This document shows, piece by piece, positions 10,685 through 22,550 of a stretch of 64,000 nt of DNA. The stretch is from contig OY744611.1 of NCBI GenBank assembly GCA_963556255.1, forward strand, positions 1,297,030-1,361,029. The letters are read 5' to 3'. This DNA comes from Allolobophora icterica. Taxonomy: Eukaryota; Annelida; Clitellata; Crassiclitellata; Lumbricidae. The translations under genes were made by a program, and so were the position numbers. A model generated the notes under the pieces. The model worked only from the letters and a program-made list of their open reading frames with translations. It made no database searches and was not told the origin of the DNA. Numbering within the stretch: position 1 is the stretch's first letter; the number at the start of each line of letters is the position of its first letter.

Positions 10685-12188
10685 CGTGGAGGAGACTTAT
10701 GTAAGAGAGTACATGAAAGCGTATATTACAGGGCTCCCTGTGACATCGTCTCTAATAGATAGCGGGGCCGAATACAATTGTGCGCGAGCAGAACTAATCA
10801 GGCCGCTCAACCTACCTGTGGTCAAGCAGATAGAGGTGAAGGGGCTGAACGGGCAATCAATGATTGTGGACGTGGTGCGGCTGAGACTAAAGGGGTCTCA
10901 GGCCGGCGAGGACAGGGAGGGGGAGGTAAATTACGCCCCTGATGTTCGGATATGGGCGGCACTCATTAAAGACCTTAATGAACCGTTAATTATCACGCCC
11001 ACTACAGCCGACTTGCTGCGCGAGACAGCGTTGTATTCGAGTCACGCGGCCAGCGCTCCTGAAATAGACCAAATTTCAGAAGCGCAGGCGGTCGCAAGGA
11101 CTGAGACGAATGAGGAAGAGGAGAGAGGGGAGGAGGTAGAGGGACTTAGGACGCTGATAGGCGAGGATTACTTCACGGTCGCTCAAGCAGACAGTGGGAG
11201 TGCAGGAGAAATCAGCCCCGAAGAAACGGATAATGAAGAGCTATTCTTCAATCCTGAGATACCACCCCCACCCAAGGAAGACACAATAGTAGGCAGAAGC
11301 AAGATGGCGGCCGGACAAGCACAATGTTCGACACTAGCACCATTCTTGGCCCACGGGAAAATTGGGGCGAAGAGCTTCTTCACTGAAGACAATTTGCCCT
11401 TTCATAAAGACAAAATAGCTGGGCATTCTGTAAAACAACTGTGCTTGCCTAAAGAGAGAATAGACAAAGGCATCATCCAATCACCGGAAGCGCGAGGAGC
11501 AAAGAAGGAGGGCCAATGGCAAGGCCCGGCCATCATCGCTCAGGTGAAATCGCCCTACACATACAACGTGGAAATAAGGGGCAAAAGCCGCTTACTACAC
11601 GCAAATCGGATTCGCAAATATAACGAAAGAATGCAGCAAGCATTGATTAACAATTGCTCCATTCTGTTCGAGAAGGACGAAGACTTCGGTCACGGGGAAG
11701 CGGTGGGTAGCTTCGTCACGAGGCAGACAAGGCCCAGTGCACAAGTAGACCCTATTGCCGTTGCACACTTAACGGTACCCGAGCGGAAACAGCTGTTTAG
11801 TCGGTTAGACAGGTTTCCAGATGTGTTCTCGGACAAACCAGGTTCCTGTCCCGTCCTAGAACACACAATCACGGTTAGCGCGGAGTTCAGGCCGAAGAGT
11901 TTGCGAGCCTATAAGGTGCCGGAACTGCTCAAACCGGAGATGGAGAAGCAGACCCGCGAACTTTTGGCCCTAGGTATCATCACTCCCTCACATAGTGACA
12001 TGGCAGTACACTCGATGACGTGGCCGGATCACATGAAACACCTAGAGAAATACTTAATGACTATTCAACAGTCGGGTCTGACCCTTAACATTAAGAAGAG
12101 TTCGTTTGCTAGGCAACAAACAACGTTTGTTGGTCACCTGATCGGATCAGGGAGCATTGAACCGGATCCTATGAAAATCGAGGGCTAG
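10653..12188 (+). pseudogene. Pol part 1: protease, integrase remnants, RT remnants
   Basis: 511 residues, continuous frame. Near residue 35 is an aspartic protease motif (LIDSGAEYN). At about 256-271, HSVKQLCLPKERID resembles the N-terminal zinc-binding region of a gypsy integrase. At about 292-323, GPAIIAQV..YTYNVEI..LHANRIRKY resembles the integrase C-terminal GPY/F-type module. The DDE core between them is absent. RT follows: the start (ELLALGIITPSHS) is joined directly to sequence downstream of the active site (DMAVHSMTWPDHMKHLEKYL, then FVGHLIGSG), so the catalytic YxDD region is gone. Integrase lies upstream of RT, as in Gmr1-like elements. Both losses keep the frame. It cannot encode active RT or integrase. 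Confidence 0.75.
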
Positions 12189-12790
12189 GGAAAATCCCTC
12201 AACCCGAGTCCAAAAAGGACATACGGAGATTAATTGGCTTCTTCAGTTATTTTAGGAACTTCATCCCTAACCTGGCTGAGACAGCCAGAATTCTCACTGA
12301 CTTGACCCAGAAATCGGTGCCTGCTAAGATAACCTGGCGAATTGAACATCAAAATGCGCTAGATAAACTTACGCACGATTTGAATAACGCTGTATGTTTG
12401 CAGACAATTGACTACGGCAGAGAGTTTGGTTTATCGACTGACGCTTCAGACAAAGCAGTCGGTTGCTGCTTATTCCAAATTCAAGACGATGGAACAGAAC
12501 GGCCAATATGTTTCGCCAGTTCTAAATTAGATGCTACGCAAGCGCGTTGGTCCACTGTGGAACGCGAAGCGTATGCTGTAATCTTTGCGTTGAAGAAGTT
12601 TAGGAATTGGATTTTTATGTCAAGGACCACCCTCTATTCTGATCACCATCCCTTGACTTTCCTAACTGCTTCTACGCCCACAAGTGCTAAACTTGCGAGA
12701 GGGGCTCTGGCCCTCCAGGACTTCGGTATTTCCTTTGAATATCGACCAGGGTCGCTGAATATTCCCGCTGATCTTTTGTCCAGACTATGA
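12182..12790 (+). pseudogene. Pol part 2: RT tail and RNase H
   Basis: Continues pol in another frame after a frameshift near 12180. RT connection sequence comes first (RRLIGFFSYFRNFIPNLAE). RNase H follows: STDASDKAVGCCLF with the first catalytic Asp, ERPICFASSKLDATQARWST, then YSDHHPLTFL with a catalytic Asp, ending IPADLLSRL. No integrase follows, supporting integrase-before-RT order. The RNase H is intact in sequence but cut off from RT by the frameshift. Confidence 0.78.
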
Positions 12791-12969
12791 TTGAGGAAGA
12801 AGGCGGACTACCATGTAAGGCACCGCGACAACTGTAAATATAATTTCTAACTGTGCTGATAATTTGTATTTTCATGGGAACGACGAGGACTTGGTCTGGA
12901 GGAAATCGATGGAGGGAACGACATCATTCTCAGCCGGGAGGCGAACCAATGACTGGCTTTGTCCTCCCC
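12791..12969 (+). other. Retrotransposon 3' untranslated stretch
   Basis: No gene seen between RNase H and the polypurine tract. Confidence 0.5.
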
Positions 12970-12981
12970 CGGGAAGGGAGG
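12970..12981 (+). promoter_or_regulatory. Polypurine tract
   Basis: cgggaagggagg directly before the 3' LTR; primes plus-strand DNA synthesis in LTR elements. Confidence 0.7.
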
Positions 12982-13157
12982 TGTCGCGTGAGGAGATCGA
13001 CAACAACGACGAGATGGCATCATCATTATGATGTAAGCGTCGTTGCCGGTCGAGATAGGATGATGACGGACGAAAAGCCAGTCTCCACTTGGGCGACAAT
13101 GAAGGCAGCGAGGCCCAGGTGTAATCGGACATCACACAGCCAAGGTGTAATAGGACA
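12982..13157 (+). repeat. 3' LTR, truncated after 176 bp
   Basis: Matches 7630-7805 with one visible difference, then stops. The remaining roughly 550 bp of LTR and the right target site are missing; the second long-repeat copy begins within 8 bases. Confidence 0.85.
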
Positions 13158-13181
13158 GTCTCACATATTTTGTGAGACTGT
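13157..13181. repeat. Hairpin at the LTR / repeat-copy junction
   Basis: cagtctcac - atatttt - gtgagactg: a 9-bp perfect stem with a 7-base loop exactly at the breakpoint. The left arm is not in the LTR and mirrors the start of the repeat copy. Confidence 0.6.
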
Positions 13182-14423
13182 TTTATACTGTTGATGCTCA
13201 ATCTATTGTCGTTGCATTCATGATTTATTAAGTAACAAAATTAATTACCTTATTTTACTTAGATAGGACGATATGTTTGATCATGTAAAACGAAAGATAA
13301 ATGTGTATTGTGTGATCAAGATCAAGCAGCAGATGCAATTGTGTTAAAGCAAACTTGCTGTGCACTGGATTGTACCAGTGGATATACATGTAATGGTTTA
13401 ATAAGTTTCGTTATTGTAATTGTAGCTGAACATTTATATAGCCTAAGTTATGCCACACATCAGTACATTATGCAGAATTAGGCATTATGTGTCCATGTCT
13501 TCTAGGATATCTCTAGCAAACAGATTACTGTAACTCACTTCTTATTGGCATCAATAAGTCATAAATGCTGACACTGCAGTGAGTTCTTTGTGATGATTTA
13601 AGATTGCATTAATGAATGACAAAGTAGTTACACAGATTTCGCATGCAGTGTGTACTAAGCACAGTAGTCAACGGTTAAGGAAAACAACATTAGACTTCAA
13701 ATTGTTGCATTAGCTTACTGTTCTCCAGAGGATTTGTTTAAAAAGCAAGTGACTATAGCTCAGATGAAGACATTTGTGAAAAGGTAGACTTCAGCTCTCA
13801 TTCGCATAAGGATGATCAGCGGGCCTACAACTTATAAGTTTTATTCAGTTTCAGTTTGATTGTCCAATCTGCATAACTTTGCATTTAGAAGGTAAGGTCA
13901 GGTTAGGTAAGCTAAAATCTGGTAGAGTAAACGTAGGGTAAGGTAATGTAAGATGCTAATAAGGAAAGGTAAGATGATAGATAACAAATTTCAGGTTGAA
14001 TCCAAAAGTTTAACGACATAAATTATAGATATTATAACCCAATATAGCCATCAATTCTACATAGCCATCAATTGGAAAAACTGCACAATTCTCATATTAT
14101 TATATATCTTGCTTGAGGACTAATTAACTGTAATCGGATTAACTTCCTTGTAATAGGCCTACATTTTACGAAGTGTTTACGAAGTGTTTAAGTGTTCTTT
14201 GCGGAAGTCGCAATATATTTTAAAGATGCCATTATCTATTTCAAACCTTCGAATATTTATAAATTTCTATAACATTTTAATTTATTTCCTTTTGGAGTAG
14301 GCTACCTTATTAGAACTTTTGTCGTAAGGTAAATAATCCTATTTATTTGCGAGCTAGCTTATGCAAGCTAGCTTATCTAGCTTATGCAAGCTAGCAAGTT
14401 CTTGCGTTCCTCATTCTTTGTTG

Positions 14424-14675
14424 GGTAATCCTGGGTTTTAGCGTCCGAAATTATTTTAATTGAAACGTTATAATACAATAAATATTAATACAATAAATAA
14501 TCATCGTTCATCCAACTTCTAATATCAGTAACATTTTCATCGAACATCCAGCTTCGAGTTCGAGCTATATTTTCATCAATCTTCCAACTTCTAGTTTAAC
14601 TTTTACTAGGAAGTGTTTTCATCGCTCATGCATTGTAAATAATTTCGGACGCTAAAACCCAGGATTAGGCCTACC
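14424..14675. mobile_element. TIR element (MITE), copy 2
   Basis: Duplicate of 3340-3591 with the same ends and the same 7-of-8 flanking duplication. Confidence 0.7.
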
Positions 14676-15835
14676 CTTTGTTCGACATTAAACTGACAAC
14701 CGATTGGTATTTCTTTCAATATGGACGTTGATTGTGATATGAGGTGACGTTTGTTCTTCTGTAGATCCTAGTGCTTCCCGTTAGCTACCTCGAAGAAACA
14801 AACACCATAATTATGACACCAGCAATTACGAACTCAGACTATGAGGTACTACAGGGAAGTTGTTGAGAGTGCATATTATAATTGTTTGCTGTTGCAGTGA
14901 CTATACATGTAGAGGAACATTAGGCATATGACAGTGGGTGGGTGATGGTGTTGGCGGAGGAATTGAGAATGTGTTTTAAAAGAACAGTATGTAACTGATC
15001 TTCTGGATATTGACCTGATTACGAATTGGTTCTCCTGTGCCGCCGGTTGATGCCTTATGTATTAGACACCGGCGTAATAAAAGTTACTAATTATAATTAT
15101 GGAAGAAGTAAGGACGTGGGCAGATATAGCAAGAGGTGCACGTCTGGCGAGTCTGTATGGTAGATCAACTTTTAAGTAGAGCCTTTTCTTACTTGGAGAT
15201 TATGATAATTAGCACGGTTGAGATGGTGGGTTACAGGTATTGCATATTGCCATAATGAGATATCAATGGTCACTATTTAGCCACTTTCTGTTCACTTCTT
15301 TCTTACTAGTGTTACATGAGTGTCTATATAGTAATTTTAGAAATAGGATTATAAATTTACCTGCGGCTTTTAGAAGGTCAACATCTATTCGCTAGATGAC
15401 AGGATGTACCTTCAAAAATTCAGCTTACCTTTCCATTTTAGCGAACCACTATAATCTTTCGCCATTTTGTGCTGATGACTGTAGAAACCAGGTTATAGGG
15501 AAATTCAACTTTAAAGTCAAATCTGGTTAGATTCCAAAACTTTGCTTTAATTTAGTGGAAAACACATTTAGTACGAAATAATTGCTAATCTTATAGTTTG
15601 AGATTAATGTTTTTTTCTCCTGAGGGGATGGTTGGAAAGTAATTCCGACGTCCATCTGGAGGGGGGGTCCATAGAGTAGTGGTAACAACACTGGCGTGAA
15701 GAGCAGCAGGTAGCGGGATCGCTTCCCACAACCCTCCCAAAGGTCCACTCATAGTTTATAGATTTTTTTTTGCCCCGGGGTATCAAGGATCCCCAGGTAG
15801 GTAAAAAAATTGTCCGGAGACATATATAAAAAGAA

Positions 15836-15836
15836 A

Positions 15837-15888
<52 letters not shown>
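15836..15888. repeat. (ATT)n microsatellite
   Basis: About 17-18 units, shorter than the copy 1 array. Confidence 0.95.
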
Positions 15889-15889
<1 letters not shown>

Positions 15890-16080
15890 ATTAGACCAAT
15901 AAATGTAGATGTAAATTTTTTGTATAGCGTCCTTATGACATTGCCTCATCTAATTTTCAATAAATTTACCGGGTCAGATCCTTCACCACCGCTGCCCGGG
16001 TACCATGCAATTTCAGGTCTCAGTTTGAATAGACGATTACGGACCGTGATAGCACGAAATTTGTAATAGATGTCGCTAGA
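15889..16080. repeat. Dispersed ZNF-flank repeat
   Basis: The attagaccaataaatgta...accgctgc..ggtctc...acggaccgtg segment is also found, diverged, at 26735-26880 and 34440-34620, and with an internal deletion at 4831-4930. Probably part of the ancestral ZNF segmental unit. No coding potential. Confidence 0.55.
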
Positions 16081-16196
16081 CGGAGTTTCTTGTCATGCAC
16101 TGTTCTTTAAAACATGCACCTTTATTGGTCTAATACTAGTTGCTCAGTATGCGTAAATAAATAGTGTAAACTCGGGTAATTGCCATCTAAGTAGGT

Positions 16197-16710
16197 AAGT
16201 AAGTAAGTATATTCTTTAATAAACGCTAGCAAGCGCAAAGCGCTTTACATACAATTTTACACGAAGAGGAAAGAAAAATATAGCAGTAATAATGACGTTA
16301 GATCATAAATGAAATAATAGCAACAGAGCCTAACTGTACAGCATCCTACCCAGGAAACCTCGTCGGATAAGGGAGTCAAATCTATGGAGAATCAGATTAT
16401 GGGAACGAGGGCGCAAATCATACCCGGTCTTTAGAACAGGAGGTAGAAGGTCATGGAGGAGGTGACGAGGGTTTTTGAGAATGTTATTAAAGAGATCACG
16501 ATCATCTTTTTTGAAGAGGTCCTCAAAAGTAGGAAAAGAAGGAGGGAGGTAGCCAAGACGAACCAACTTACGGATAATTGCGCCCAAATGATCAAGTTCC
16601 TGCTTGTTGGCAAAGCCTAACCATACCTGGGAACAGTACAGCATACGGTTGACAGTGGTAGCCCGTATTACATCATGAAGCCTGGGGCCCGAGTGCCCAT
16701 GAGAAATCAA
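16197..16710 (-). pseudogene. LINE reverse-transcriptase 3' fragment (copy 2)
   Basis: Near-identical to 5030-5545 (126-residue frame 16330-16710, one visible residue change), ending in the same TTAC-type tail. Confidence 0.65.
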
Positions 16711-16731
16711 GATACGATCAGTCTTGTTGTC

Positions 16732-16861
16732 AAGACCTTAAACCTCAAGACCAAGACCAAGACCTTGAACCTCAAGACCAAGACCTTGAACCTCGAGACC
16801 AAGACCAAGACGTTGAACCTCGAGACCAAGACCTTGAACCTCGAGACCAAGACCAAGACCC
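16732..16861. repeat. Minisatellite, copy 2
   Basis: Same roughly 21-27-bp units as 5568-5702 with a different unit number. Confidence 0.8.
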
Positions 16862-17113
16862 AAAAAATTGATATCAAGTCAAGACTCTTCTAAAAATTGT
16901 CAATGAATTTTTTTTAAACTCAGTTTGTGTTATTTTAAATCACATAATATGTGACATATTGTGAAATAAAAGAAATAGATCACCATTACACATGATGTTT
17001 AAAAAAGTTTATTTTCTTCTTTTTTCTATAAAAACTGCACTTCTTCCTCTTTTTCTCCTTCTTCTTCCTCCTCCTCCTCCTCCTTTTTCTTCATCTTCTT
17101 CTTCCTGTTCCTC

Positions 17114-17500
17114 TTCTTCTCCTTTTTCTTGAGTGTTCTGCCAGTAAACATAACCAGGAATGAAGCGATGCCATTCTCTATTTTGTGTTTTTTCCTTAAT
17201 TCCTGTATATCCTCATCCGTTTCCTTTTTCCAACATCCAGTATGGCATCTTATTTCTTATCTTCCTGGTGGTTTCTTCCCTTCAGTTCCTTCTCCAAGCA
17301 CTTTCCTCAGGAGCAAATTTCAATATAGTGTGTGCCCAGTCCAGTTCATTTGTCTCCTCTTTACTGTGTTGATCATTGACCTCTCCATTTGCAGAAGTTG
17401 CAACACCTCGTTTGTTTTATAGTCGCTCGAGCTGATCTTGACCAGTTTTCACCATAGCCACATTTCAAATGCCTCGAGCTTCTCAATTTCTGCCTTCCCA
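17114..17500 (-). pseudogene. LINE ORF2 C-terminal remnant, antisense (copy 2)
   Basis: Duplicate of 5958-6345, with the same internal stop. Confidence 0.6.
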
Positions 17501-18604
17501 AATAGTGTCACGCTGCATCTGGGCTTTTTACCTAAGTTCTCTTTTTTTAGATAGAGATTCAGTCTTCCTCTGAAAAGCTCTCACATGTGGAATCAGCTGT
17601 TATTAAACTTCTGATATAAAAAAACTGGTTGATCACCGTCGATGACAATAGTTATTGCTTTTCCTTCGTATTTACTCAGTCTCATCATTCTTTGTTTTCG
17701 TTCTACTTTCCTCATACTATATTCTGCAGATCTTTTGTTCAGGGCATTCATTATTATCTATAGCAAGCATTAATACCTGGAATACCATTGCCTGGTTAGC
17801 TGCAATTCTTATGCCCTTCATCAGACTCCTCCCCAACCTTTACTCTATCTTCCAAATATTCAAGCACTTCAGATTTTCTGGCAACTCCCTGATTCAGCGT
17901 ATAGACTCGCCAGAACTGCACCTGTTGCTACACGTCTTGCTGACAAGCATAATTCTGTCTCCATTTCTTTTGATGCTGGTGACTCAATCTCAAGCAATCC
18001 TTTCCAGCAGCAGCGCGACTCAGGACTGTCTGTTGGTCATTCGCTAATATAACTGGTGAAGTCTTCTCCCATCTCATCTCTCCGAGTCTCAGGATCTGCA
18101 TTCGTGCTCTTCTCATTTCACTGATTACTCTTGCTAACTTCCAAGCTCCGAGAGTATTCCTAGTTCCTATCCTGAGATGATATTGTTTTCGACAGGAGTT
18201 TCACTGGTGGACAACCCAGTTACCTTTCCTACCAAATATGACGCTTGTTATATATAGATAGAGATAATGATTTCCCGTGGCCTTCCTCCCGGCGTGTTTT
18301 ACAAGACCCATTTCCAAGCGTTGATGTTTTTCATCGTCCGTCCTTCTGGCTGTTTGGAGTCGAAAAATGGGACATCAAGAGTCTTTTAAAGCCTCTGATG
18401 TTCAACTACCCCTTGCCACATGCAAGTGGTCCTCCTGTGCAAGCAAAGTGTGTATGGTGGACGACCGAGTTCTTGCCGGGATATGCAAGTACCCAGTGGC
18501 AAAGAACCAGAAGGATGGACGATGAAGCTACACATAAGCTATTGCATTTTATTAAATGGCAAGAGAAACCGAAATTCTGTCCCTTTTATCTCTGGTCTTT
18601 TATG

Positions 18605-19008
18605 CAGGGGCGGCGCCAGACACTTTTTGCAACCAGGGCATGGCCAGGGCAGTCATACAAGTAACCAGTGCAGAGGGCGAATTATGGAGAGCGCGGTATA
18701 GTGCGAGCCTAAATGTTGACCATATAAGATCGCGCTACCGAGCATGCCATAAATTGCCCCTAGCACTACTATAGTTGTCTATAGTCAGGAGGTCAGATGG
18801 GCGAAGGCCCCCGGAAGCTGAATGCTTTTTGACATTTGTAAAGCAAATTTTAACATTTCAGTGAATTAAGTGAATTTATACCTCAGGATATAACAAATAT
18901 GTCGGAACAAAATCTGGAAAGAGCAAAAATTCTGGCAGGGTATCGACCAGGGTAGTCTTTTTTACCAGGGCATTTGCCCTGGCGTGCCCTGGTGTAGCGC
19001 CGCCTCTG
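18605..19008. mobile_element. hAT-type MITE, complete
   Basis: 404 bp starting caggggcggcgccagac and ending gtagcgccgcctctg, with an exact 8-bp target duplication cttttatg (18597-18604 and 19009-19016). Non-coding and internally rich in accagggca / tgccctggt inverted motifs. Confidence 0.85.
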
Positions 19009-19885
19009 CTTTTATGCTTATTTCAGTTGTCAGTTTTAAATCATGAATATCTACGATGAAATAATATGACAGCCTGTTTACAAAGTTAGAATCTTTTAGC
19101 TGTGCTACTGTTGCAAACTACTATGAACATATGAGACTGTTTGATTTAAAATAGGCGTTATTATAGTTATCTTTTCAATTAATGATGCACTTCTTAGTGC
19201 AGGTATCAGTTCACTGTATTGAGACAGAGCTGTACCATTGAGAGTTTCAGCAAGACAAATTCTTAGCAGAACATCTGTTAAAGAATTCCTGGAACTGTGC
19301 TGTGTTATTATTACTAACTAGTCACTCAACTGCAAATGGATAACAGCCATTGTAATGTAATAAGCAGAAATCAATTATATTCTGTATTTTAGACAATTAG
19401 TAAATATTGAGGTTTTACTGTTATTTTAGCAAGTACACGAGGAAGGCGAGCAACATTCTGTTACAGCTTCAAAAACATTACAGTGGATTTATATTACTAC
19501 AACTTTCACTATAGTCAACTGAACAATAACGAAGGATGGATAACTTCCGTATTTCGTCATAAAGTTTTTTATCTGTCTGACTAATTTTTACTTCACTTGA
19601 AAACTAACTTCTACTGACAGATGAAACATGAACCCTTCTTGTAAGTATCTGAAACGCAAACTTGAATAAAGTTGTCGAGAAGCTCGACACTGCTAATGTT
19701 TGAAAGGCTATGACAACAATTGCATAAACTGATGCTTATCAAACGCCATCCAAATTCTAAGTTTGTCTAGAATCTGCAGATGTCATTTATTTCAGAAACC
19801 GTTTGCTGAAGGCGATCATCTGAAGCTCTTCAAGGAACCCACAGTGGAGAAAAACAGTGAAATTATCAATTAAGAGAATAGCCTA
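19009..19885 (+). other. 5' leader of ZNF locus B
   Basis: Homologous to the leaders of A, C and D, including a decayed finger upstream (cagaaaccgtttgctgaaggcgatcatctg). No intact gene. Confidence 0.55.
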
Positions 19886-21495
19886 ATGGTGAGTATGAGA
19901 ACCCAAACAGCAGATAAAGAATACAGGTTCCAGAAGTCATTTAGTCAGGATGGTAATCTCAAACTCCACATGAGAACCCATAATGGTGAAAAACCACACA
20001 GCTGCCAGCTATGTCAGAAATCATTTGCTAGAAATAGCGATCTGAAAACACACATGAGAACCCATACTGGTGAAAAACCATACAGGTGCCACATATGCCA
20101 GAAATTATTTGCTCAAGATAGTACTCTGAAAGGGCACATGAGAACCCATACTGGAGAAAAATCGTACAGGTGTCATATATGCCAGAAATTTTTCAATAGA
20201 GGTGGTTCTCTGAAAAACCACATGAGGACCCATACTGGCGAAAAGTCATACAGGTGCCAGTTATGCCAGAAATCATTCAGTCAAGGCGGTAATCTGAAAA
20301 CTCATATGAGAACCCATACAGGTGAGAAATCATACTTGTGCTAGTTATGCCAGAAATCATTCAGTGAAAGTGGTACTCTGAAACTGCACATGAGAACCCA
20401 TACTGGCGAAAAACCATACAGGTGCCAGTTATGTCAGAAAACGTTTACTCAGGACGGTAATCTACAACGGCATATGAGAACCCATACTGGCGACAAACCA
20501 TTCATGTGCCAGTTATGTCAGAAATCATTCAGTGAAAATGGTAAACTAAAAAATCACATGAGAACCCATACGGGCGAAAAACCACGCAGGTGCCAGATAT
20601 GTCAGAAAACATTTGCTTTACATGGTGATCTGAAAAAGCACATGAGAACCCATACTGGTGAAAAATCATTCATGTGCCAGATATGTCAGAAATTATTTGG
20701 TAAAGGCGGTCATCTGAAAAAGCACATGAGAATCCATTCTAGCGAAAAACCATACAAGTGCCAGGTATGCCAGAAATCATTTAATCAAGATGGTAATCTG
20801 AAACTGCACATGAGAACCCATACTGGCGAAAAACCATACGTATGTCTGTTATGTCAGAAATCATTTGCTAAAGGCAGTCATCTGAAAGGGCACATGAGAA
20901 CCCATTCTAGCGAAAAACCATACAGTGGCAACCTATGTCAGAAAACATTTACAGTAGTCAGTACTCTAAAGAGTCATATTAGAACTCATACAGGAGAAAA
21001 CCATACGTTTGCAAGGATCGTAATACAGGATTGACACACATTGGAAATCTAAAGACACACAGAACTCATGCAAATGAGAAGCAACATGCGCACAATAAAC
21101 CATATACCAAGAGCAATTCTTCGGTGCAGTTAGTTAAACTCCATGCAGGAACACAGCGACAGGATCTTAAAATGGGAAGTGAAGTAATTTCTAACCGATC
21201 TGATCATTTCAACACATTTAATAGTACAGGCGTTATTGATAAGCCAAATGAACGTTTCTCAAAAAACATTTATCCGGAATCTGTTGTAACTGCAGATACT
21301 TCTCCAACACTCGGTGATGGGGAATGTGTGTATATTTCCAAAATCAAATCTACTGAAGATGCAAAAGCGTCTTTGTCGAAAGCTTTTGGATGTGGTATAT
21401 GTGACGAATTGTTTGAAACAGAGAAAGAATCTCTAGAGCATTGTCATAGCCATCGATTTTCTCCACCTGACGACTTAGTTGCTGACCTGTGCTAA
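19886..21495 (+). pseudogene. C2H2 zinc-finger gene (locus B) with one nonsense and one frameshift
   Basis: About 13 tandem fingers, the family linker, and the full C-terminal module (FGCGICDELFETEKESLEHC, then SPPDDLVADLC). Two lesions: a TAG at 20342-20344, where every other finger has CAG (Gln) in C-Q-L-C, and a one-base loss in an A-run near 20998 that ends the frame at 21034; the module continues in another frame (21031-21495). The first finger is a stub and the last has lost its first Cys. Everything else is intact, so the damage is recent, or one or both changes are sequencing errors. If transcribed, a five-finger peptide could be made before the stop. Confidence 0.8.
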
Positions 21496-21509
21496 CCTGT
21501 GAATCCATA

Positions 21510-21720
21510 TACTTGCAGGTCCTTTCACGAAAATTAGAGATGGAGAAAATCTGTATATTATTAGGAAATCTCTTGTGGATGCAAAAGCGGCTTTCTCAAA
21601 ATCTGTTGGATGTGGATTATTGACGAATTTCTTGAGTTAGAGAAAGATTTCTAGACCATTGTTCTAATCATCGATTTTCTCCACTGACGACTGAGTTTCT
21701 GACCAATGCTGCATTATGAT
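21510..21720 (+). pseudogene. Decayed second copy of the ZNF C-terminal module
   Basis: Right after locus B the DNA again resembles the module coding sequence (ggatgtgga..gacgaatttcttgag..ccattgttctaatcatcgattttctcc) with indels and stops. A local duplication or the remains of another family member. Confidence 0.65.
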
Positions 21721-21828
21721 TCCCCATGATTACAGTTGTAGACAATTGTAATTTGAGATAAAAAGATCCTATACAAGTGCTGGGTTACTTTATACCATTT
21801 TCATTTCAGAATACTTAGACAATAGACA

Positions 21829-22068
21829 TTCTCATGTAGAGATGTTGTATATCGGCTTAACGACACTTTTTCATATCGAAGATGATCAGTGTCGGAGGCA
21901 GAGTACAACCTCGTACTCCACGTTTATATTGCGACCGAGCCACCCGCAGTAAAGATCCGAGAAATTAATCTCTGAGAAACCGACCGACCGGGAATCGAAC
22001 CCGGGCCGCCGGCGTGGCTAGCGGGCTACAAACCCACTCGGCCACTCAGGATCCTTCTCATGTAGAGA
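21829..22068 (-). mobile_element. tRNA-derived SINE with 14-bp target duplication
   Basis: Body 21843-22054, minus strand, flanked by exact ttctcatgtagaga copies (21829-21842, 22055-22068). On the minus strand the pol III box A tggccgagtgg (22034-22044) and box B ggttcgattcc (21991-22001) are canonical. The 3' end reads aaaagtgtcgttaagccg. It sits in the 3' UTR region of locus B. Confidence 0.88.
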
Positions 22069-22131
22069 ATCCAGAAGTTCCTCCTTATAGGCACCACATA
22101 CCTAAGGTGTTGCCTTCAGCTCACATGCATA

Positions 22132-22473
22132 CAGGGGTGCCGGCAGCGTGACGCACTGGACGCACGTGTGTCCACCCACCAAATCAAATCCACACAAGGG
22201 TTAGGCATCGCATCGATATTTTTGACAATTTCACTGTGTAATTTTTTGCTTTACCATACAGTATGTATGAATAATATCATAATATGATATCATAATGCAG
22301 GTGTTACACTGTACTTGTATGAGTCATTCCGAGTCATTTTCAGTGTATGACTACGAGTGGCAGGGGACGGGTGTGGATGCATGGGCGTCCGTCCGCAGGA
22401 ATTTTTCTAGGTTGGAGACGGGAGGAGGGTGTGCAGTTGTGCGCCCAATTTTTTCAAGCCTGCCGGCGCCCTG
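22132..22473. mobile_element. hAT-type MITE in ZNF B 3' region
   Basis: Ends caggggtgccggcag ... ctgccggcgccctg, flanked by catgcata / catgcaca (7 of 8). Interrupts the conserved cacat..ataagactg block seen in the other ZNF loci. Non-coding. Confidence 0.75.
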
Positions 22474-22544
22474 CATGCACATAAGACTGTTGAATTGCTG
22501 CAGGTCATCAAAATGAAACTTTATGCTATACTTACTAAAGACGC

Positions 22545-22550
22545 AATAAA
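22545..22550 (+). promoter_or_regulatory. Candidate poly(A) signal for locus B
   Basis: aataaa within gacgcaataaagtctttcg; loci A and E carry agtaaa at the same place. Confidence 0.5.

Larger units (their letters stand above)
13165..18785. repeat. Long direct repeat, copy 2 (about 5.6 kb)
   Basis: Second copy of 2079-7629, same orientation. At its end the hAT MITE is uninterrupted (ctatagtcaggagg), giving the empty site of the LTR insertion. No intact gene; content as in copy 1. Confidence 0.9.

Noticed and set aside
21985..22045. Possible tRNA gene
   Set aside because: Box A and B are present, but the body, 3' sequence and 14-bp target duplication show it is the tRNA-like head of a SINE.
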